From Lachnospiraceae bacterium (GTDB taxonomy: Bacteria; Bacillota_A; Clostridia; Lachnospirales; Lachnospiraceae), in contig JAFQCI010000141.1 in assembly GCA_017416505.1 (NCBI GenBank), forward strand, positions 1-17,671: DNA of 17,671 nt, given 5' to 3'. The notes beneath the pieces were generated by a model. That model saw only the letters and a program-made list of their open reading frames with translations, made no database searches and was not told the origin of the DNA. A program made the translations under genes and the position numbers. Shown one piece after another: positions 6,199 to 13,129 of the stretch. How positions within the stretch are numbered: position 1 is the first letter of the stretch; each line of letters opens with the position of its first letter.

Positions 6199-7858
6199 TT
6201 TCTAATCCCTCCTGTTTCGGAATATAAATATCATATCTTGTACCTTTATTTAGAGCAGATTGCATATCAATCTGACCTTGTAATCCTGCTATTTGCTTTC
6301 TTATCGTATATAATCCCATATGAGGACTTTTAAGTAGTTTTTCTTTTCCCTGTACATGAAAACCATTTCCATCATCTTGCACTCGAATATAATATCCATT
6401 CTCATCTTCATCGAGGGAAAGGTCAACCTGGTAGCCTCCAGAATGCTTTGCAGCATTTGTCACCAATTCCTTTGAAATACGGTAAATAACAAGAGCATAT
6501 GTTTTCTGTAAAATTCCTTCTGTAAACTTGTACTTATAATTAATCTTTATTTCAGGATAATTTCTTTGAATATTCTCTACGAAGATGAATAGACTTTGTT
6601 CCAAGCCTAAATCTTCTACCATTGTAGGATAAAGATTGTGGCTGACATTCCGTATCTGCGAAATTAAATCTGACAATGGTATTTTCATATCATCGTATCG
6701 TCCACTTTCATCAGACTGAACTTTCCTGTAAAACGCAATAAGCGATTGTAAAACCTCATCATGCAGATATGCTGATAATTCCTGTTTTTCTTTATCGACT
6801 TCAGTTATAAGACGCCACTCATAGGATTGTTCTTCTTCATTCCTTTCATAGAAAAAAAATCTCCATACTCCTAACAACTGCGGTACAAGAATCAGTACAT
6901 TGATAATTATCAAAATCCATATCTGTGTATTTGCATATAAAAATAACAGAATATTTATCAAACCTAAATATAGTGGAATGATAATAAACCAGCTAACTTT
7001 TAAACGTATATCCTCAAGAGAAAATTCTCTATGAAGCATCATAAAAATGATTGCAACACTGATTCCTGCAAAAAGCAATAGCGGAAAAGAAGATATGACC
7101 GTTTCTGTTGGTAATATGGAAATCTCCATAAAAGTTTCTGTTTCTGCCTGTCCGCTCTGCACCAAGTATATGTTTGGAAGAACAGAGGCAACAAAAAACA
7201 GAAGCACACCTGCCCCAATACCCCAAATTAGTATTTTGCTCTGTTTTCTGGCATATGCATTGCTTCCCTTATAGTTTATTGCCATCACAGCTAAAGAAAA
7301 TAATGCAGATAAGACAATGCAACCATTGATACTCTCCGCTGCTAATATATATATCCATATATTTTCTATTGGAAATAAAACAAAAATTTGTGCAACCATA
7401 CTGATAACCACAATAAAAACTATTATTGCCAAAAGAACTTTAAATAGTTTTCTATTTATTAACAAAGTCAAATATCCCACAACTTGAAAAAGAAGCACAC
7501 TACTCCCAAGTGTAAAAACACTCCGGATAAAAGAAAGTACCTCTTCATTTAGCTGATTGCATGGAGCAAGAACAATTGATAAGCCTATCAATAATACATA
7601 TATAGAAAAAAGTTTTCCTATCCTGTATTGATGTAGCTGTAATGCAGAAAAACATGCTATACCCAATAAACCAATTCCCATTATCAAAAAGGATAAGCTG
7701 TCTAATGGTACTATCGTTAAAATCCCCATTTCTTGATAAGAACGAAATGCAATAAAATTTGCTATTATCAACACTGTTAGTAAAGTAAAAAAGAATGTTA
7801 AAATCAAAAACTTTCTTTTTCTGTTTTTTATTTTGTCTTGTCCAGGATTCCAATTCAT
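6188..7858 (-). CDS. membrane sensor histidine kinase, NarL/HisKA_3 type, ComP-like
   Basis: A 556-residue inner-membrane kinase. Residues 16-335 are almost wholly hydrophobic and make about ten helices, with no large extracytoplasmic sensor. The kinase core follows: HisKA_3 box LSAYLHDEVLQSL with the phospho-acceptor His366, the N-box KELVTNAAKHSGG (Asn468), the ATP-binding DDGNGF (495-500) and the G2 region HMGLYTIRKQ. This plan, many helices directly joined to a NarL-type kinase with an LHDxVLQ box, resembles ComP, which senses a peptide pheromone, but ligand identity cannot be inferred. The ATG at 7858 has a weak site (ggtgat). It overlaps and partners the response regulator at 5593. Confidence 0.92.
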   Translation of the reverse strand: MNWNPGQDKIKNRKRKFLILTFFFTLLTVLIIANFIAFRSYQEMGILTIVPLDSLSFLIMGIGLLGIACFSALQLHQYRIGKLFSIYVLLIGLSIVLAPCNQLNEEVLSFIRSVFTLGSSVLLFQVVGYLTLLINRKLFKVLLAIIVFIVVISMVAQIFVLFPIENIWIYILAAESINGCIVLSALFSLAVMAINYKGSNAYARKQSKILIWGIGAGVLLFFVASVLPNIYLVQSGQAETETFMEISILPTETVISSFPLLLFAGISVAIIFMMLHREFSLEDIRLKVSWFIIIPLYLGLINILLFLYANTQIWILIIINVLILVPQLLGVWRFFFYERNEEEQSYEWRLITEVDKEKQELSAYLHDEVLQSLIAFYRKVQSDESGRYDDMKIPLSDLISQIRNVSHNLYPTMVEDLGLEQSLFIFVENIQRNYPEIKINYKYKFTEGILQKTYALVIYRISKELVTNAAKHSGGYQVDLSLDEDENGYYIRVQDDGNGFHVQGKEKLLKSPHMGLYTIRKQIAGLQGQIDMQSALNKGTRYDIYIPKQEGLEIET

Positions 7859-8206
7859 TTATATCACCACACTTTTTTCGCTATTCAACAAATAGCCATA
7901 TATCAATCTCATCTTATCAGTCCCTTCCTATAAATGTATTATAAGCATCTCACCCGGTTCCAACTGCCATTTTCATAATTTGTTATAAGTTGTTACCAGA
8001 TTTTCTTTCCCTTATTTTTTCCCTTATCAGCAGTCATAACTAAGGGTACAGCAACATAACACGATACAAGATATAACGGAGAGGACACCCACGAAACCTT
8101 TAGTGTTTTCTATGGTTTGCCGAGATCTCTATAACAAGAAATAACGGTTATTAAATCCCTTAAAATACCTCAAGTGAGAATTCAAAATTTCACTTATGAT
8201 ACACCT
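7859..8206. other. intergenic region with likely kinase promoter
   Basis: This gap holds no gene that I can support. On the minus strand a perfect TATAAT lies at 7943-7938, about 80 bp upstream of the kinase start. No good -35 lies at 16-18 bp (TTGGAA stands only 14 bp away), so an activator may be needed. The 5' leader would contain a small hairpin, GCTATT 7880-7885 with AATAGC 7891-7896, just upstream of the ribosome binding site. The rest is featureless apart from the hairpin at 8172-8195. Confidence 0.4.
8172..8195 (-). terminator. weak hairpin downstream of small gene 8207-8434
   Basis: AAGTGA (8172-8177) and TCACTT (8190-8195) are perfect 6-base inverted copies with a 12-base loop containing GAATTC. 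It lies about 12 bp after the stop of the small gene. No strong T run follows, so termination is only possible. Confidence 0.35.
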
Positions 8207-8434
8207 CTAAATATTTCTCATCAATTCTCTACCAACAGAAATACCTTCATCTATAGTTCCTACATGATGTACCATCTTGTCCCGTACTTCATAAAAACCG
8301 GCTGGTTCTATATAACCCATACAATCATATTCTTCATGATACTGTTGTAAAATCACCTTAAAAAATTTGTTCTCTTTATATATACCATATCGTCTTTTTT
8401 TATCATCAGAATATTCTTCGTAACATAATTCCAT
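8207..8434 (-). CDS. small hypothetical protein (75 aa)
   Basis: I do not recognise this protein. It is small, charged and soluble, with no membrane helix (DDKKRRYGIYKENKFFKVIL in the first half and GFYEVRDKMVHHVGTIDEG in the second). The pattern of short beta-rich segments followed by a C-terminal helix suggests a compact single domain. The ATG at 8434 has gaaaggg about 8 bases upstream, and the gene starts 3 bp after the stop of the decayed frame at 8438-8652. It may be a passenger of the same remnant island, translated on its own. Function unknown. Confidence 0.55.
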   Translation of the reverse strand: MELCYEEYSDDKKRRYGIYKENKFFKVILQQYHEEYDCMGYIEPAGFYEVRDKMVHHVGTIDEGISVGRELMRNI

Positions 8435-8437
8435 TAT

Positions 8438-8652
8438 CTAACCCTTTCGTATTAAAATTACTTCGTAAAGTTCCGGATTGCTTTCTCGCCACGCTTTTGC
8501 CGTAAAGCCAAACAACGCAACATTTAGTAAATCGGCTTCTTCCGCATAAGGTAACCACTGCAAGTTATTTTTGGTCTTTCAAATAACACCTCTTCCAAAC
8601 CAGTTTTTTCAAATATATAATTTTTTAGATATTCTAGCGTAATTTCTCCCAT
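8438..8652 (-). pseudogene. frameshifted fragment similar to KilA-N-associated proteins
   Basis: Two minus-strand frames join here. The first begins at ATG 8652 with a GGAG site and reads MGEITLEYLKNYIFEKTGLE, then stops after 42 codons. The second frame, without its own start, reads QWLPYAEEADLLNVALFG followed by FTAKAWRESNPEL and ends at TAG 8438-8440. The EADxLNVALFGxTAKxWRxxNP pattern is common in the C-terminal part of KilA-N domain proteins of phages and mobile islands, where it continues much further. The two parts are out of frame, so this is a truncated and shifted relic. The family call is from memory and should be confirmed by search. Confidence 0.5.
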
Positions 8653-8768
8653 AGTTTTTTCTCCACGTTAATCATTTCTATATCACTATTCTACTCGTTT
8701 TTATATTCGTTTTGCAAAAAAATATTTTTGTATTCCAAGAATAAAACTCACAAATAATTGAATCTGGT

Positions 8769-9332
8769 TTATCTTCCATCTATTTTCATTACCACCCCAA
8801 GCTTCCTGCAAAAAGTCAACGCCAGTAATATCTTTAAAACATCCGGAATAATATAGGGAACCACGCACCAAAGAAGGGCTGTCCACCATCCAATTTCACC
8901 GGTATTATTTGCATAGACCCGTATAAACCAAATCGTTCCAAATACATAACATACCAGAATCCCAAGTAACATGGAAAAAGTCAAAACCCATCTCTTCTTT
9001 CCAAAAAGGGATTCCATCAGCCACATGGTAAGTGCCGTAAAAATAAATCCGACAATATACCCGCCTGTACTGCCTAACATATATCCAATACCACCTGCAA
9101 AACCAGAAAAAACCGGGACACCAATCATCCCTAATAACAAATAGGTCAGAACCGCCATCGTTCCTCTTTTCCCGCCTAAAACTCCTACTGCCAGAAATAC
9201 TCCAAAAGTCTGCAGAGTAAAAGGCACCGTTGCCGGAATTGAAATCCATGAACATACTGCTATGATAGCAGCAAACATAGCAACATACGCCATGTCTAAT
9301 GTATTCATTCTTGCCGTTGCAGATTTCGACAT
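8769..9332 (-). CDS. bioY: biotin ECF transporter substrate-binding (S) component BioY
   Basis: A membrane protein of 187 residues, the usual length for BioY, with about six helices. Diagnostic stretches are SWISIPATVPFTLQTFGVFL near the start, GMIGVPVFSGFAGGIGYMLG in the middle, and the glycine-rich GSTGGYIVGF. BioY captures biotin and works with the shared ECF energizing module (EcfA, EcfA', EcfT), none of which is encoded here. I chose the ATG at 9332, which follows ggaggttatggcaa and gives MSKSATARMNTLDMAYV; an upstream ATG at 9368 lacks a good site. I see no convincing BirA operator upstream. It has no close operon partner. Confidence 0.93.
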   Translation of the reverse strand: MSKSATARMNTLDMAYVAMFAAIIAVCSWISIPATVPFTLQTFGVFLAVGVLGGKRGTMAVLTYLLLGMIGVPVFSGFAGGIGYMLGSTGGYIVGFIFTALTMWLMESLFGKKRWVLTFSMLLGILVCYVFGTIWFIRVYANNTGEIGWWTALLWCVVPYIIPDVLKILLALTFCRKLGVVMKIDGR

Positions 9333-9463
9333 TTGCCATAACCTCCATTTAATATGTGAATTGCCCATTGTAAGCTAAACATTGAAATTTTACATAGATT
9401 ATCTTTTTCCTTTAATCCCGTATCAATATTCGTGTCAATTGCATTGGCAAGCTCTTCAAACAT
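9305..9463 (-). CDS. possible small ORF overlapping the start of bioY (52 aa)
   Basis: In a frame different from bioY, an ATG at 9463 preceded by GGAG (10-base spacing) opens 52 codons. It reads MFEELANAIDTNIDTGLKEK first and then includes SLQWAIHILNGGYGK before its stop at 9305, inside bioY. The composition looks like real protein, with an acidic helix-like start. It could be a leader peptide coupled to bioY translation, a small protein, or a fragment of an older gene. I do not recognise it. Confidence 0.3.
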   Translation of the reverse strand: MFEELANAIDTNIDTGLKEKDNLCKISMFSLQWAIHILNGGYGKCRNLQRQE

Positions 9464-9689
9464 ATTTTTAGCACTCCAAACACTTACTTATAAATTTTTC
9501 ACTTTCCATTTACATGACATAATAAAATAAATATATGTTCATTCTTATACGAATATTACCACAATATATGTTATTTTCCCAGCATTTTCTACATCGAATA
9601 TATATTATAAGAACAACATTCTAATATCATATTAACTTTCCTCTTTGTTTTTATAGCTCCATTATAAACAGCCATTATGAAATCGTAAA
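9464..9689. other. intergenic region upstream of bioY
   Basis: Very AT-rich and probably contains the bioY promoter. A near-palindrome ATTCTTATACGAAT (6 of 7 pairs symmetric) lies at about 9541-9554. I see no riboswitch or typical biotin-repressor operator. Confidence 0.3.
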
Positions 9690-10076
9690 TTACCCACTTT
9701 TTTGTGGGTATTGCTCCGGTACAATCCCCTTTTCAATTAAAATTTGCTCTTTCCCATTCTTTTTTAAATAATCAATACCGATATGCTGCATAATTTTTAA
9801 TGCTTCTAATATTTCTTTTCCCATGTCTTCTGTTAAGGAATATTCCACATGAAGAGGATATCCTTCAAAGGTTGTCTTTTTCACAAATCCATATTCTATT
9901 AATTCTTTTAATTGTTCTAGAAGCATTTTTTGTGTAATTCCCTGAATATCTCTTTCTAACTTAGACAGGGAAGTAGCCCCCAACCGTAATCTCCATAAAA
10001 TAATGGGTTTCCATTTACCTTTCATCATATCCTGCACCAATTCTAATGGACAGGTAAATTCCTCTCTTATCTTCAA
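9690..10076 (-). CDS. HxlR-family transcriptional regulator
   Basis: A 128-residue winged helix-turn-helix regulator. It shows the conserved N-terminal cysteine in FTCPLELVQDMMKGKWKPII, the recognition region LSKLERDIQGITQKMLLEQL, and the wing GFVKKTTFEGYPLHVEYSLT. HxlR members such as YodB and HypR use this cysteine to sense oxidants, electrophiles or aldehydes and usually control a neighbouring gene. Here the next gene downstream is bioY, not an oxidoreductase, so the target is unclear. A GTG at 10094 would start before the AGGAGG site. The TTG at 10076 lies 7 bases after that site and is the better start. A hairpin (9692-9697 with 9704-9709) overlaps the stop codon. Confidence 0.9.
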   Translation of the reverse strand: MKIREEFTCPLELVQDMMKGKWKPIILWRLRLGATSLSKLERDIQGITQKMLLEQLKELIEYGFVKKTTFEGYPLHVEYSLTEDMGKEILEALKIMQHIGIDYLKKNGKEQILIEKGIVPEQYPQKSG

Positions 10077-10090
10077 TACAACGCCTCCTC

Positions 10091-10492
10091 TCACACCTTA
10101 CTCTTTTTTCCTGCAGAAAGCAAACTACTTTCTTTCCGATATGTCCCTGGTGATACTCCATATTTTTTCTTGAATTGTCCCATAAATGTAGACAACGAAG
10201 AAAAACCGCAAATAAACCCTATATCAATAATGGAATAATCAGACTTTCATATTCATGGTCGCTTATAATCTGATTCATAATATAATTTTCCTTCCGAAAC
10301 ATCGCATATTCTTCTTCGAAAATGGTAGTTTCAAAATCCTGATAAATCAGATGTTTCTTTCCCTTTAAAACAATGACCAATAAATTTCCATCAACTTTTG
10401 TATATATTTTCGAGGATTCATGCCCCACATATGTTTTTAAAAATATATCCGGTTTCAAATAACTTCATTGCTTTTTCTCTTTTGTTTTCCAT
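10091..10492 (-). pseudogene. decayed AraC-family regulator with frameshift and internal deletion
   Basis: Three frames hold the parts of one regulator. The first starts at ATG 10492 after a fine ribosome binding site (aaaaggag) and reads MENKREKAMKLFETGYIF. A shift at a run of A residues then leads to KTYVGHESSKIYTKVDGNLL and on to FRKENYIMNQIISDHEYES (to 10219), like the N-terminal ligand domain of AraC proteins. A third frame reads DYSIIDIGFICGFSSLSTF, then KKKYGVSPGTYRKE, the second helix-turn-helix of the family. The middle of the protein, about 150 residues, is missing. The last codons and TGA (10093-10091) run into the HxlR ribosome binding site. The gene is dead in this form. Confidence 0.8.
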
Positions 10493-10515
10493 TTTTAAAT
10501 TCTCCTTTTCTTTTG

Positions 10516-10524
10516 ATACCCTTA
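10516..10524. repeat. left target-site duplication of the MITE (ATACCCTTA)
   Basis: The 9-base ATACCCTTA directly before the element is repeated directly after it at 10738-10746. Flanking bases extend the identity to TGATACCCTTACA, so the exact border is ambiguous by a few bases. It shows the element arrived by transposition. Confidence 0.8.
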
Positions 10525-10737
10525 CATAGGCAATTGCGAAACTACCAAAACTTATATTAAGTGATTCAAAAGGAACAAATACATAAGCAGGTGCTTGGGC
10601 GGCCGTCGGTACTTAATGAGCGACTTGTCGCGAATTTAGTACCGCTACGAGCCGAACGCAGCGAAAGCGTACCTGCGATGTTTTGTTACTTTTGAATCAC
10701 TTTCACATAAAATATTATAGTTTCGCAATTACCTATG
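10525..10737. mobile_element. 213-bp MITE with about 55-bp terminal inverted repeats
   Basis: CATAGG at 10525 and CCTATG at 10732-10737 mark the ends. The left arm 10525-10579 and the complement of the right arm 10682-10737 are alike: both start CATAGG(C/T)AATTGCGAAACTA and later share GTGATTCAAAAG(G/T)AACAAA, with a diverged middle. The core is GC-rich and folds strongly. CGGTACT and AGTACCG form a stem around GCGAC/GTCGC, all inside an outer GCAGGT/ACCTGC. No protein is encoded, so movement would depend on a transposase elsewhere. The element lies about 32 bp upstream of the AraC pseudogene start codon. Confidence 0.85.
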
Positions 10738-10746
10738 ATACCCTTA
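10738..10746. repeat. right target-site duplication of the MITE (ATACCCTTA)
   Basis: Exact copy of 10516-10524 directly after the element's CCTATG end. Confidence 0.8.
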
Positions 10747-10782
10747 CAATACTAAAAGAGAAGGATGAAATCTTACGAAAAA

Positions 10783-10807
10783 AGCTCTTTTTATGACAAA
10801 AAGAGCT
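10783..10807 (-). terminator. strong rho-independent terminator of the cyclase/hydrolase operon
   Basis: AGCTCTTTTT (10783-10792) pairs perfectly with AAAAAGAGCT (10798-10807) around the loop ATGAC. On the minus strand the stem is followed by TTTTTTCG. It lies 28 bp after the hydrolase stop. Confidence 0.88.
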
Positions 10808-10834
10808 CAATCCAAATTATTTCTTCTTATTTTT

Positions 10835-11758
10835 CTAACATTCCCTCAAAAATTCCAACACTGCTTTTTTATATGCTCCATAATCTGTTAATGCACTATT
10901 GGCATGGTCTGCTCCTTCTATTATGATTCTGCTCTTTTTTCCATTACAGGCTTCATATAGTGCATGATTCATAGATACTGGTACCACGGAATCCTGCTCT
11001 CCATGGATAAATAGAACCGGGATATTTAACCTTTTCACGGCCTGATAAGAACTGGCTTCCACTAAATCAAAATGTCCAAACAGATATGCTCCTATCTTTA
11101 CAAGTACATAAACTGGCTTTACCGGTAATTTCATTTGTTTAATATTCTCTTTAATAATGTCCTGGGGCGAAGTAAAACCGCAATCTGCCACAATCCCCTT
11201 TACATTCGAAACTAACCCAAGCTCCGTTGCCATCAGCACAGAAGCCGCCCCCATCGAAACTCCTGCAAGAAAAATCTCTACATTTTCCCCAAATCGTTTG
11301 ACAGCATATTCTGTCCACAACTTGCAGTCATATCTTTCCTTTAATCCAAACGTGATAACATTACTGTCGCTTTTCCCATGTGCTCTTTCGTCCACCATAA
11401 GAATATTGATATCATTTTCTTTACAGATTTTATAACATCCGTAGCCGTCCCATGCAAAAGTACCATGATATCCATGAAAAAAAATCATAAGAGGGGCATC
11501 CTTTTTTACCTGATACAATCTTCCATAAAGTAGATAACCATCTTTCGATTGGATGGTAATCTCCTCATAAGGACTTTGCTCCATATCCTTTACACATTCT
11601 AACATTTTCTCCCGATGCGCTTTATAAAGATTACTTTCCGGAACATTGTGAAAATCCGGACGCTTTTTTTTTGGTAAATAGAATACAATACGATACACGC
11701 AATAGTCTGTTAGTAAAAATAGGATACCCAAAATGAAAATGCTACATAAAACTGTCAT
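10835..11758 (-). CDS. alpha/beta hydrolase, membrane-anchored
   Basis: A 307-residue hydrolase of the alpha/beta fold. The catalytic set is Ser168 in the elbow GVSMG, Asp256 in HGEQDSVVP and His285 in EGADHANS. The oxyanion region is FFHGYHG (about 93-99). A hydrophobic N-terminal helix (residues 3-27) should anchor it in the membrane, with the enzyme on one face. It resembles the family of exported or membrane-bound serine hydrolases of unknown substrate in Firmicutes. Its ATG overlaps the cyclase stop (TAATG), so it is translated from the same message. A link to cyclic-di-GMP is suggested only by this pairing. The substrate cannot be inferred. Confidence 0.9.
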   Translation of the reverse strand: MTVLCSIFILGILFLLTDYCVYRIVFYLPKKKRPDFHNVPESNLYKAHREKMLECVKDMEQSPYEEITIQSKDGYLLYGRLYQVKKDAPLMIFFHGYHGTFAWDGYGCYKICKENDINILMVDERAHGKSDSNVITFGLKERYDCKLWTEYAVKRFGENVEIFLAGVSMGAASVLMATELGLVSNVKGIVADCGFTSPQDIIKENIKQMKLPVKPVYVLVKIGAYLFGHFDLVEASSYQAVKRLNIPVLFIHGEQDSVVPVSMNHALYEACNGKKSRIIIEGADHANSALTDYGAYKKAVLEFLREC

Positions 11759-12879
11759 TAAGTTCTACTCTCCTTACTATGTTTTTTATCTTGGTACATA
11801 TTGGTATCCGCTACTTTTACAATCTCTGCAATGTCTTTTCCCATTCCATATGCAATTCCAACCGCACTGGATATTCCTACATTTTGTTCTATGTAACATG
11901 CCTCAAGATTTTCTTTGACGTTTTTTACAATACTCTCAATCTCATTTTTAATTGGATTATCTAAAATCAGTAAAAATTCATCTCCACCAATTCGATAGAT
12001 ACGACATCGGTCACTGGAATATTGATTTAAAACAGAGGACAATTTTCCGATTGCCATATCCCCTATAGCATGTCCATATTTATCATTCATATATTTTAAG
12101 TTATTTAAATCCCAAAAGGTTACTACTATCTGCTCTATTTTAGGATAATATTCTACCACCATTTCTTCATACTTATTTTTATTAAATACTTTTGTTTTAG
12201 TATCCATTTCCTTAAGATAGGTAAGCTGGGCAATTTTAAGTGCATCTTCATTACTGTTTACCACCGCATACTGCAGCATAATGGAAAATACTAAAAGAAT
12301 AATCGTTCTAGGAAATACCCCAAATACAATAATTACAAAAATAGGGTCCTCATTAAAAGGAAGGATTAACACTCCATCTTTCACCATACTCATACATCCA
12401 CTTCTTGTATATAACCCCTCAAATACAAGATTTAAATCATAAATACCATAACAATAGTTTGCCAGCATACTAATTAACATTGTAAAAGTATTAATACCGT
12501 ATACAAACCATATGGTACCCCTCCTCCGATACTGTAATGCAAACAATAACGGAATCACATATAATAGTACTGCATGATAAGATAAAAGGGAACAGATTAC
12601 ACCTACTGCAATGCATATTAGAAGTAAGAAAAAGTATTTTATCCATGGCTTGCCTAAATCCCCTTTTAAGAAGATATAAAACGGCCACAAGAATAATACT
12701 ATGGTTGACACAAGGGCAATCGTAGCAAGTTTTTTATCCACTTCAAAAAATCCAATAACAGTTAGTAACCATACAAAACAAAGGGATAGTAAAAACCACA
12801 TAAATCCTTTTAAGATATACTTATTTGATTTTATTTCTTGATAACGCAGTTCTTTTTCGTATTCTTTTAAATTCTTCAT
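11758..12879 (-). CDS. membrane diguanylate cyclase (GGDEF domain)
   Basis: A 373-residue protein with about six hydrophobic helices in residues 22-205 and a C-terminal GGDEF domain at about 218-370. The active-site motif GGDEF is intact at 298-302, preceded by the metal- and substrate-binding FWDLNNLKYMNDKYGHAIGD. It should make cyclic-di-GMP from two GTP. The inhibitory RxxD I-site expected just before GGDEF is not there (SSDRCRIYRI instead), so product feedback is probably absent. The membrane part has no known sensor domain that I recognise. The ATG has gggggg eight bases upstream. It is the first gene of a two-gene unit with the hydrolase. Confidence 0.92.
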   Translation of the reverse strand: MKNLKEYEKELRYQEIKSNKYILKGFMWFLLSLCFVWLLTVIGFFEVDKKLATIALVSTIVLFLWPFYIFLKGDLGKPWIKYFFLLLICIAVGVICSLLSYHAVLLYVIPLLFALQYRRRGTIWFVYGINTFTMLISMLANYCYGIYDLNLVFEGLYTRSGCMSMVKDGVLILPFNEDPIFVIIVFGVFPRTIILLVFSIMLQYAVVNSNEDALKIAQLTYLKEMDTKTKVFNKNKYEEMVVEYYPKIEQIVVTFWDLNNLKYMNDKYGHAIGDMAIGKLSSVLNQYSSDRCRIYRIGGDEFLLILDNPIKNEIESIVKNVKENLEACYIEQNVGISSAVGIAYGMGKDIAEIVKVADTNMYQDKKHSKESRT

Positions 12880-13129
12880 AATGCTACCCCCCTACAGTCT
12901 CATCATTGTCAGCCGGTTTCCACATTAAGACTCCTATTTTGTAACAAATTTCTAACATTTCTACTATCGATGATGTTTAGATAAAAAAATTTTGCCCCTA
13001 TGATATCTACGAATTCCCTCACACCTTATACTCTCGCAATTTTGATATTATATATATTATACTATGATGTCACAATTTTCTCAATGAGTTTGTGATAGAA
13101 TAACCACTCATGAAGATTGGCTTTATGTT
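12880..13129. other. intergenic region between amidohydrolase and cyclase genes
   Basis: TCACAA (13070-13075) and TTGTGA (13090-13095) form a small hairpin with an inner CTC/GAG. It could end transcription from the amidohydrolase (stop at 13130), though it lacks a good T run. The cyclase promoter should lie here; I see no convincing hexamer pair. No c-di-GMP riboswitch motif is visible. Confidence 0.35.

Noticed and set aside
8905..9348. Second minus-strand frame of 147 codons within bioY
   Set aside because: It lies in another frame of a clear bioY gene; aromatic- and cysteine-rich composition is typical of a frame shadow.
9333..9689. BirA operator or biotin riboswitch upstream of bioY
   Set aside because: I looked for GTTAAC-type half-sites at the usual spacing and for conserved riboswitch cores and found none that hold up.
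9692..9709. Terminator of the HxlR gene at the stop codon
   Set aside because: A 6-bp stem ACCCAC/GTGGGT overlaps the last codons, but no T run follows on the minus strand, so a terminator call is not supported.
12880..13129. Cyclic-di-GMP riboswitch near the cyclase
   Set aside because: The conserved core of known c-di-GMP riboswitches is not visible in the leader on either strand.
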